Source: an uncultured Muribaculaceae bacterium
GTDB taxonomy: Bacteria > Bacteroidota > Bacteroidia > Bacteroidales > Muribaculaceae
Assembly (NCBI GenBank): GCA_910586595.1
Contig: CAJUJB010000080.1
Location: 1-5,127 of the forward strand
Length of the DNA stretch: 5,127 nt
Reading direction: 5' to 3'
Position 1 is the first letter of the stretch, and each line of letters begins with the position of its first letter. The notes under the pieces were generated by a model. The model made no database searches. It was not told the DNA's origin and was given only the letters and a program-made list of their open reading frames with translations. The translations under genes and the position numbers were made by a program. Below, piece after piece: positions 1 to 5,127 of this stretch.

Positions 1-2200
1 TGATACATGCGGGGATGGGCACGGTAGCGAGAAGGTCTTCGGTCTTGCGGGTATAATATTCCACAGAGCCGCTGATGCGGTTGTTGAGGAAGCCGAAGTC
101 TACGCCGAAGTTCCAGCTGCGGGTTGTCTCCCAGCGGAGGTCGGGGTTATACGACTGCGGGCGGTAGACAGGAATCCACTGGCCGTTGAACCAGTAATAG
201 GCACCGGGGTTGGAGATGGTGTAGTTGGGGAGATAGCCATAGTTGGCGATACCATCCTGCTGACCGGTCACACCGTAGCTGGCACGGATCTTGAAGTCAT
301 TCATCACGGTGCGGGCGTTCTCGAAGAAGTCTTCACCGGCCACACGCCATGCGAGGGCAACTGAGGGGAAGGTACCCCAGCGGTGGTCTTTGGCGAAACG
401 GCTCGAACCGTCGCGACGGAAGGTTGCGGTGAGGAGGTAACGGCTGTCGTATGAGTAGTTGAGACGGCCATAGTACGAGAGGAGTGAGTGACGCTCGTCG
501 TAAGCCTGCGAGGTATTGGTCACTTCGCCGGCCTCGTTGAATGTGTCGTAGGCAGGATAGTCGTTACGCCAGTGCTGGTAATCATAACCGATGGTGGCAT
601 CGACGGTCGAGTTGATTGCGTCGAAGTTCTTGTTATAGTTGGCGTATACGGTGAGGAGTTTGTTGGTATTGCGCTGCGGGCCGGCAGTGTAGCGGTAGCC
701 GCCCGAAGTATAATTGTCGAAGTTGTTCTGGCATACGCTCTCGGTGCGGGTACCGCGCGAGTAGTCGAGACCGCCGGTTACGTGGAAACGGAGCTCGGGC
801 AGCGGATGGAGACGGTAGTCTACATCGAAGTTACCCACAAAACGCCATACCTTCGAGCGGTTTTCGAATTGCTCAAGCATAGCCACCGGGTTGGCGATGG
901 CACCCTGGGCGGGATTGTTGGCCGCGTCGGTCACTTCGTGGAAGCCACCGAAGATGGGCTGTCCGCCGGGAGTCATAATCTGGTTACCCGAAGCGTCGAG
1001 AGTGCCATAGACGGGCTGGGTGGGGTCGTAGGCGAAGGCATTCCAGATGGCGCCGGTATTGGCCATGCGGTTATGGGCGTAGGTGCCCTTACCGCTGAGG
1101 TTGATCTGGAGATGATCGTTGAAGAACTTCGGATTGAGGTTGAGATTGGCAGTATAGCGGTTGGAGTTATCGGTGCGGAGGATACCGTCCTGATACATGG
1201 CGCCGAGAGCCACGCGGAAAGGCAGCCATGAAGCTGCGCGGCCCGAGATGCTGATATTGTTGTCGGTGCCGAAGGCATCCTGGAATACTTCATCGTTCCA
1301 GTCGGTGTCGGTGCCGTTGCCAAGGAGGGCAACCTGCTCGGCGGTGCCGAAGGTCTTGATTACGTCGCGGAACTGCGCGTTGGTCAGATTGGGCGATGTG
1401 CGGCCGTGATGCGACACAGAGTTGGTGGTCTGGAACGACACCTTCACACCGTCGCCGGAGCCTTTCTTGGTGGTGATGATGATGACACCGTTAGATGCAC
1501 GCGAGCCATAGATGGCGGTCGAGGACGCATCTTTGAGGATGGTCATGCTCTCGATGTCGTTGGGGTTGATGAGGCTGAGGAAGTTGCCTGAGCCTTCGAT
1601 GCCGCCGCCGACTTCCATAGGCACGCCATCGAGCACGATAAGGGGATCGTTGGAGGCGTTGAGCGATGCACCGCCACGCACACGGATGGTGGCGCCGGCA
1701 TTGGGCGATCCGCCGGAATTGGTGATCTGCACACCGGCAATCTTACCGTTGATAAGTTCTTCGGGCGAGGAAATCACACCCTGGTTGAAGTCTTTTTCGC
1801 TGATGGCGGCCACAGAGCCGGTCAGGTCGTTTTTCTTTGTCGAGCCGTAGCCGATCACGACCATCTCCTGCAGCGACTGCGAGCTGGGCTCGAGAGCTAC
1901 GTTGAGATGTGTGTCCGCGCCGACGGTCACTTCTTTAGTGTTATAGCCTACATAGCTGAATGAGACTTTGTCGGCACCTGCGGGAAGGGAGATGCGGAAA
2001 TTGCCGTCAAGGTCGGTGGTGACGCCGCCCGTCTGCCCGGGAATGGTCACCGAAACGCCGATGAGGGGCTCACCGAGTTCGTCGACCACGGTGCCCGTCA
2101 CGGTGCGAGCTGCCTGCGCCCAGGCTAAAGCCGGGAGCAGAAGCATCAGCAGCAGACCCAGAAGGCCGCGTGCCGGAAGATTCTTAAATGATTGGTTCAT
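1..2200 (-). CDS. SusC/RagA-family TonB-linked outer membrane transporter, 5' part (C-terminus beyond window)
   Basis: This is an outer-membrane beta-barrel that should import oligosaccharides with a SusD lipoprotein, powered by TonB-ExbBD. The visible 733 residues start with a signal peptide (about 1-28, basic then leucine-rich, cleavage near ALAWA|QA). A carboxypeptidase-D-regulatory-like domain follows (about 33-105, with GTVVDELGEPLIGVSV), then a TonB-box-like stretch (about 110-120, LQEMVVIGYGS). The plug (about 125-250) carries the SusC hallmarks IRVRGGASL, PLIVLDGVP and ILKDASSTAIYGSRASNGVI. The barrel includes FRRDGSSRFAKDHRWGTFPS (595-614) and LRWETTRSWNFGVDFGF (688-704). SusC proteins usually have about 1000 residues, so roughly 250-300 are missing. 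No STN domain lies between signal peptide and regulatory domain, which argues against direct ECF-sigma signalling. An in-frame ATG at 2209 would add three residues (MIN); 2200 is preferred because it directly precedes the signal peptide. The gene follows the hydrolase by 29 bp, so the two are probably cotranscribed. The family call is near certain; the substrate is unknown. Confidence 0.97.
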   Translation of the reverse strand, partial: MNQSFKNLPARGLLGLLLMLLLPALAWAQAARTVTGTVVDELGEPLIGVSVTIPGQTGGVTTDLDGNFRISLPAGADKVSFSYVGYNTKEVTVGADTHLNVALEPSSQSLQEMVVIGYGSTKKNDLTGSVAAISEKDFNQGVISSPEELINGKIAGVQITNSGGSPNAGATIRVRGGASLNASNDPLIVLDGVPMEVGGGIEGSGNFLSLINPNDIESMTILKDASSTAIYGSRASNGVIIITTKKGSGDGVKVSFQTTNSVSHHGRTSPNLTNAQFRDVIKTFGTAEQVALLGNGTDTDWNDEVFQDAFGTDNNISISGRAASWLPFRVALGAMYQDGILRTDNSNRYTANLNLNPKFFNDHLQINLSGKGTYAHNRMANTGAIWNAFAYDPTQPVYGTLDASGNQIMTPGGQPIFGGFHEVTDAANNPAQGAIANPVAMLEQFENRSKVWRFVGNFDVDYRLHPLPELRFHVTGGLDYSRGTRTESVCQNNFDNYTSGGYRYTAGPQRNTNKLLTVYANYNKNFDAINSTVDATIGYDYQHWRNDYPAYDTFNEAGEVTNTSQAYDERHSLLSYYGRLNYSYDSRYLLTATFRRDGSSRFAKDHRWGTFPSVALAWRVAGEDFFENARTVMNDFKIRASYGVTGQQDGIANYGYLPNYTISNPGAYYWFNGQWIPVYRPQSYNPDLRWETTRSWNFGVDFGFLNNRISGSVEYYTRKTEDLLATVPIPACI

Positions 2201-2229
2201 GTTTATCATTAGGTTTTAGGTTGATTGGA
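2201..2229 (-). other. Short intra-operon gap between hydrolase and SusC
   Basis: These 29 bases separate the hydrolase stop codon from the transporter start. They are A/T-rich on the coding strand and contain a small near-repeat (CCTAAAACCTAATG). I see no stem-loop with a T-tract, no TAnnTTTG promoter element and no Shine-Dalgarno sequence. The lack of a terminator supports cotranscription. An A-rich leader without a Shine-Dalgarno sequence is normal for Bacteroidetes. Confidence 0.6.
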
Positions 2230-4761
2230 TTATTCAAGCCAGATACCGACAATGTCGGTTATGAAGGGTTGGGTGTTGTTTTCGGTGTAGAGCACCACCT
2301 GCTCGATGTCGGCCTCGCGGAAGGGTACTGCCGTAGATGGATCGGGCACGAAGCGACGGCCAAGGAACGATGGATAAGGTGCCGGAATAAGCAGTGTGGG
2401 CACAAGAGCGAGCTTGTCGAGGCTCACTGAGGCCGTGCCGTCGGCAACGGGGCTCACAGGGGCTGCGTAAGTAAAGCCGTCGCGGGTCACAAAACCAAGC
2501 ATAAGCTGGTCGAGGCCCTGAGCCTCCCCGAAGCGGATATTTACCAGGCTGTGTGCGGCGTCGGGCCGATCGGCCATCTGCTCACCCACATACTTGCACA
2601 CAATCATGTTCTCGAGCGATTCGGCACCCTCGTTGCGGTAGAGGCGGATTGCCGGGGTTGCCGCAGGAGTGGCGGCGCTCATGTGGCGCATACCGGCTCC
2701 ACGCCAGGTCTCGGGAATCGATGAGAACTCGGCTCCGTCGGTGCCATTGAGGCCGTCGAGCAGAGTCACAGTCGCGTCGGCAGGGGCGATGGCCGTTGTG
2801 TAGCACTGTCCGTTGGCTGAGGGGCGACCGGCTCCGAAGTTCCAGTCGAGGGGCGTGCCCGCCTCCCCCGAAGGGAAGGTCGTGGCCCCGCCGTCGGCAT
2901 AGACCACAATCATGTAGTCAAACCTATCGCTACCATCTCTTTTACCATGCTGAGGGTCTATGCTTGCAGAATATGTGTACTTACCGGTTTTGGTCATGGG
3001 GTATGTGCGGTTGTCGCTGCGCCAGAAGTCGACTGAAGCAGGATAGATCTTCACTGAGTCGACAGCATGCGAGCCTATCACGGTTGCCTCTATAGTGAGG
3101 GGCGACCCCGGAGCCACACGCGTGCGGGCATTGTGAAGTACGGTCAGAGGCACATTGTCGCTCACAGGAGGCATTGCATACTCGCCTACGGCCAGCGAGC
3201 GGTCGGTGTCGTAGATGCGGTCGTGGCTCCACTTGCCGAAGGCCGATGCATCGCCAAGGAGGTAGACGCCGGGCATGAGTGTTACATCATGGCCCTCGGC
3301 ATTGCCGCGGCCGCGGGTGCCCGTATAGGCGAAGTCGGCAGGCAGCCCGTCAAGACCGAGAGTCATGTGCACGGGCGCATCGATAATCTGACCTACGGTG
3401 CGGTCGAGCGACGGACGCATGAAGGGGTCGGCCGTAAGCACTACGTCGGGCATCACTTCAAGGCGCCATACATTGCGGTCGAGGCGGTCGAGGAAGTAGG
3501 CTCCGATGCCGTCGGTGCCCACCAGCGGAGAGTTGCCTACGCCTGCTATGCGGCGAAGCTTGCGGGGAGCCTTGGGCGCGTCGGTCGTATTGTTGGTGTG
3601 ATAATAGAGCTCGCCATCGTTGAGCATGGCAAGGTCGCGGCGGGCACTTACGGTGAAGTCGCCGAATACAGTGTCGACGGGATATTTGCCGTAGTCTGCG
3701 CCGACGGGTGTACGACGCATCACCTCGGCTGCTATGGCCATGCCGACCGCTTTGCCGGGAGTGTAGGCCAGATTGAGGAAGTGGGTCTGATATTCGGTGT
3801 TGAAGCGTGCCATATCGATGGGATCGTAGGCAAACTGGGTCACCCAGTCGAAACCGGTCTTGCGGAAGGTACGTGCAGCCGCCGGATAGAGGTAGCTCTC
3901 GAGCACGTCGCCCGGGTCGTATTCATATATATATTTTGGCTGTGCAGCGTAGCCCGGCACCATATCGAAGGGTATATCGTAGCTGTCGAGCACGGGCAGG
4001 AAATTGCCACGGCGTCGGCTGCCATGTACGAGACCCGAAGGATACCACTGATAGGTGGTGCCGTCGATGTCGGCGCGGTAGAAGGCAGATGTGCGCCAGA
4101 GATTGTGCGACACATTATATATCACCTCTTTCTTCCAGCCTGCGCCGCGGATGGCTTTGGCCATACGGTCGACGTAAGCGGTTATTTCGTCGTGTGTGCC
4201 ACTGTGGCAAGGCTCGTTGTTGATTTCGATGGCCACGATAGACGGGTCGGAGGCATAGCTCTTGCCAGTATACGGATTGACATGGCTCACCAGCTCGCCG
4301 AGATACCTCTCCTGGATGGCCTGGGCTGCGAGGTCGTCGTGCACATGGCATTTCTCGAAGTCGTAGCTGAATGCGCCGTTGGGGTCGGTATTCCGCTCGG
4401 GGTAGCCGTTTCCGAAATTGGTCTGAGCGGTAAGCACTATGGCGATGCCGCGTTTTTCAAGTGAAGCGATCAGATAGTCGAGCAGATCGAGGTGCTCGTT
4501 GGCGAGCAGATGGCCGGTGGAATCGCTGAGTTCCACATCCCACAGGTGGAGGAGGAAGCCGTTGAACCCGAGACGGGCCATATGATATACGTCGCGGTCG
4601 ATGGCCTCGCGGTGGTCAACGCCAAGGGAGCCGAGGGCCCGGTAGGCGTGAGCGAAAGGCACGGTGTAGTTTGTGCCGTAGTAAGCACCCGAGAGACGGG
4701 CCGATGCAAGCATCGGGAGGAGTGCTACCACGAGCATCACGATTGGTCGGATATGTTTCAT
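2230..4761 (-). CDS. Secreted clan GH-A-like (GH5-like) glycoside hydrolase with C-terminal beta domains
   Basis: This 843-residue protein is probably a retaining glycoside hydrolase acting in the periplasm or at the cell surface. Residues 1-21 form a signal peptide (MKHIRPIVMLVVALL, cleavage after ASA) with no lipobox cysteine. Residues about 25-345 read as a (beta/alpha)8 barrel. IEINNEP (178-184) matches the clan GH-A acid/base signature, giving E183. KYIYEYD (276-282) supplies a plausible nucleophile, E280, 97 residues later, a spacing usual for the clan. FDWVTQFAYDP (304-314) fits the end of the barrel. Residues about 360-530 hold a beta-rich segment, about 535-640 an Ig-like module, and about 660-843 a jelly-roll or carbohydrate-binding-like region ending GIWLE. 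The frame is open upstream to an ATG at 4863, but that extension crosses the promoter and an inverted repeat and would bury the signal peptide, so 4761 is chosen. The gene precedes a SusC gene, so a role in glycan breakdown is likely. I cannot assign the GH family (GH5, GH164 or an unclassified GH-A family) or the substrate. Confidence 0.85.
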   Translation of the reverse strand: MKHIRPIVMLVVALLPMLASARLSGAYYGTNYTVPFAHAYRALGSLGVDHREAIDRDVYHMARLGFNGFLLHLWDVELSDSTGHLLANEHLDLLDYLIASLEKRGIAIVLTAQTNFGNGYPERNTDPNGAFSYDFEKCHVHDDLAAQAIQERYLGELVSHVNPYTGKSYASDPSIVAIEINNEPCHSGTHDEITAYVDRMAKAIRGAGWKKEVIYNVSHNLWRTSAFYRADIDGTTYQWYPSGLVHGSRRRGNFLPVLDSYDIPFDMVPGYAAQPKYIYEYDPGDVLESYLYPAAARTFRKTGFDWVTQFAYDPIDMARFNTEYQTHFLNLAYTPGKAVGMAIAAEVMRRTPVGADYGKYPVDTVFGDFTVSARRDLAMLNDGELYYHTNNTTDAPKAPRKLRRIAGVGNSPLVGTDGIGAYFLDRLDRNVWRLEVMPDVVLTADPFMRPSLDRTVGQIIDAPVHMTLGLDGLPADFAYTGTRGRGNAEGHDVTLMPGVYLLGDASAFGKWSHDRIYDTDRSLAVGEYAMPPVSDNVPLTVLHNARTRVAPGSPLTIEATVIGSHAVDSVKIYPASVDFWRSDNRTYPMTKTGKYTYSASIDPQHGKRDGSDRFDYMIVVYADGGATTFPSGEAGTPLDWNFGAGRPSANGQCYTTAIAPADATVTLLDGLNGTDGAEFSSIPETWRGAGMRHMSAATPAATPAIRLYRNEGAESLENMIVCKYVGEQMADRPDAAHSLVNIRFGEAQGLDQLMLGFVTRDGFTYAAPVSPVADGTASVSLDKLALVPTLLIPAPYPSFLGRRFVPDPSTAVPFREADIEQVVLYTENNTQPFITDIVGIWLE

Positions 4762-4796
4762 GCAGAAATGGGTTTTCACGGTATTTTTCAACGCTG

Positions 4797-4828
4797 CAAA
4801 ATTACTCCAACATACACGCACACACAAG
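4797..4828 (-). promoter_or_regulatory. Bacteroidetes-type promoter for the hydrolase-SusC unit
   Basis: Reading the minus strand, CTTG at 4828-4825 serves as the -33 element and TAATTTTG at 4804-4797 as the -7 element, separated by 20 bases. The known Bacteroidetes primary sigma consensus is TTTG, 19-21 bases, TAnnTTTG. The -7 element matches fully and the -33 element matches in three of four bases. Transcription would start near 4790 and give a leader of about 30 bases before the ATG at 4761. This supports that start codon over the upstream ATG at 4863, which lies outside the predicted transcript. Confidence 0.7.
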
Positions 4829-4836
4829 CACAGCGC

Positions 4837-4862
4837 GGACAGGATTGGACACAAATCGGACA
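4837..4862 (-). repeat. Three helically phased TGTCC boxes upstream of the promoter
   Basis: On the minus strand TGTCC occurs at 4862-4858, 4841-4837 and, as GTGTCC with the same core, at 4851-4847. The steps are 11 and 10 bases, about one helical turn each. The boxes end nine bases upstream of the -33 element, where an activator would be expected to bind. The first box is also part of the inverted-repeat arm. A regulator binding site is inference; the repeats and spacing are seen directly. Confidence 0.5.
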
Positions 4863-4905
4863 AAGTGCCCTCTACAGGCTGTCAGAGGGCACTTTTGTCC
4901 GATTT
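4853..4905. repeat. Long near-perfect inverted repeat in the intergenic region
   Basis: The left arm is 4853-4873 and the right arm 4884-4905. They are reverse complements over 21 base pairs with one extra T in the right arm (AAAG against CTTTT), flanking a 10-base centre, ACAGGCTGTC. The inner half is GC-rich (GTGCCCTCT/AGAGGGCAC). It lies between the upstream terminator and the promoter, about 63-115 bases before the predicted transcription start. Neither side is followed by a clean T-tract, so a simple terminator is not the best reading, although a structure that blocks read-through in both directions remains possible. It could also be an operator or a REP-like dispersed palindrome. Confidence 0.85.
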
Positions 4906-4926
4906 ATTTCCACGGCTGTCCGATTT
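4896..4926 (+). repeat. Direct repeat of TGTCCGATTT, 21-bp period
   Basis: The ten-base sequence TGTCCGATTT occurs at 4896-4905 and again at 4917-4926, exactly 21 bases apart, or two helical turns. A third copy lies in inverted orientation at 4853-4862 as the outer end of the inverted repeat. So the palindrome's outer arm sequence is also present as a separate direct copy. This points to a repeated recognition sequence rather than a hairpin alone. Confidence 0.7.
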
Positions 4927-4938
4927 GAGAAAAAGCTC

Positions 4939-4974
4939 AAAAAAGAGGCGTGCCCTTGTGCGGACACGCCTCTT
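4939..4974 (-). terminator. Intrinsic terminator of the upstream SusD gene
   Basis: On the minus strand a 13-bp stem (AAGAGGCGTGTCC paired with GGGCACGCCTCTT, one T-G wobble) closes a six-base loop, GCACAA. The second arm ends in a run of six T residues (4944-4939). It begins 28 bases after the SusD stop codon. This is a textbook rho-independent terminator and marks the end of the upstream transcription unit. Confidence 0.9.
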
Positions 4975-5002
4975 AATTATTGAAGGATTAGATTAGAATC
5001 TA

Positions 5003-5127
5003 TTATTTCCAACCGGGGTTCTGGGTGAGGTTGGGGTTCAGGTTGAACTGGTTAGAAGGAATGGGATAGAAGTAGTACTTCTTATCAAATACACGCTCGT
5101 TGGTGTAAGCCTGAACATAGCCGTTTA
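5003..5127 (-). CDS. SusD/RagB-family nutrient-binding lipoprotein, C-terminal 40 residues
   Basis: Only the end of the gene is visible: 40 codons and a TAA stop at 5005-5003. The C-terminal stretch YFYPIPSNQFNLNPNLTQNP, followed by GWK, is the typical SusD/RagB ending (usual form YPIPxxExxxNPNLxQNPGW). Full-length SusD proteins usually have 500-600 residues, so more than 90% lies beyond the right edge. SusD proteins are surface lipoproteins that cap a SusC barrel and capture glycans. A terminator follows at once, so this SusD closes a unit. Its partner should be a SusC further right, not the SusC at the left of this window, since susC normally precedes susD. The family call is firm despite the short fragment. 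Confidence 0.93.
   Translation of the reverse strand, partial: NGYVQAYTNERVFDKKYYFYPIPSNQFNLNPNLTQNPGWK

Noticed and set aside
488..1231. A 247-codon open frame on the plus strand, antisense to susC
   Set aside because: It is antisense to a well-supported SusC barrel region, and its composition (V, G, E and I rich) is typical of a shadow frame. No family motif is visible.
3067..4464. A 465-codon open frame on the plus strand, antisense to the hydrolase
   Set aside because: It lies wholly inside the hydrolase gene. Its translation shows no domain, signal peptide or ordered motif, and it is rich in V, A, G and H, as expected from reading the complement of G/C-biased codons. It has no promoter or ribosome site that I can see.
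4853..4905. The palindrome as a plain rho-independent terminator
   Set aside because: On the minus strand the stem is followed by GTGTCC and on the plus strand by ATTTCC, with no T-tract of useful length. A separate, better terminator for susD already exists at 4939-4974. A read-through-blocking role is not excluded.
4492..4983. A 163-codon plus-strand frame running from the hydrolase 5' end through the intergenic repeats
   Set aside because: It crosses the promoter, the palindrome and the terminator, and the translated product shows no coherent features. It is explained by chance openness.
4990..5001. A small AGATT-AG-AATCT inverted repeat just after the SusD stop codon
   Set aside because: Five A/T-rich base pairs around a two-base centre cannot form a stable hairpin and are likely to occur by chance.
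1..5127. CRISPR arrays, tRNA or rRNA genes, insertion sequences, toxin-antitoxin or phage-defence genes
   Set aside because: The window is almost fully covered by the hydrolase, susC and the susD end. The only long non-coding stretch, 4762-5002, contains the terminator, repeats and promoter described and no RNA-gene or transposase signature.

Overview
The window looks like a polysaccharide-utilisation (Sus-type) region from a member of the Bacteroidales. The evidence is a SusC-type TonB-dependent transporter, the C-terminus of a SusD-type lipoprotein, a secreted glycoside hydrolase and a Bacteroidetes-type promoter (CTTG-N20-TAATTTTG) with no clear Shine-Dalgarno sequences. The fairly high GC content and strong G/C preference at third codon positions would fit a Muribaculaceae-like gut lineage better than classical Bacteroides. 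The family-level placement is inference only.

All genes lie on the minus strand, so transcription runs from high to low coordinates. (1) 5127-5003: the last 40 codons of a SusD/RagB-family gene, the end of an upstream unit. (2) 5002-4762: a 241-bp intergenic region. In transcription order it holds a strong intrinsic terminator, a long near-perfect inverted repeat with several copies of a TGTCC-based motif, a Bacteroidetes promoter and a short leader. (3) 4761-2230: an 843-residue secreted clan GH-A-like glycoside hydrolase with accessory beta-rich C-terminal domains. (4) 2229-2201: a 29-bp gap. (5) 2200-1: the first 733 residues of a SusC-family transporter, cut by the window edge.

The terminator followed by a new promoter suggests that two transcription units meet here. 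The SusD at the right edge closes one, and the hydrolase opens the next, followed by its own SusC and presumably a SusD beyond the left edge. In the inferred system the hydrolase would cut a glycan in the periplasm or at the cell surface, and the SusC/SusD pair would import oligosaccharides. The substrate cannot be read from the sequence. The transporter lacks an STN signalling domain, so control by a FecR/ECF-sigma pair acting through it is unlikely. The repeats upstream of the promoter are the best candidate for a regulatory site and the most unusual feature of the window.
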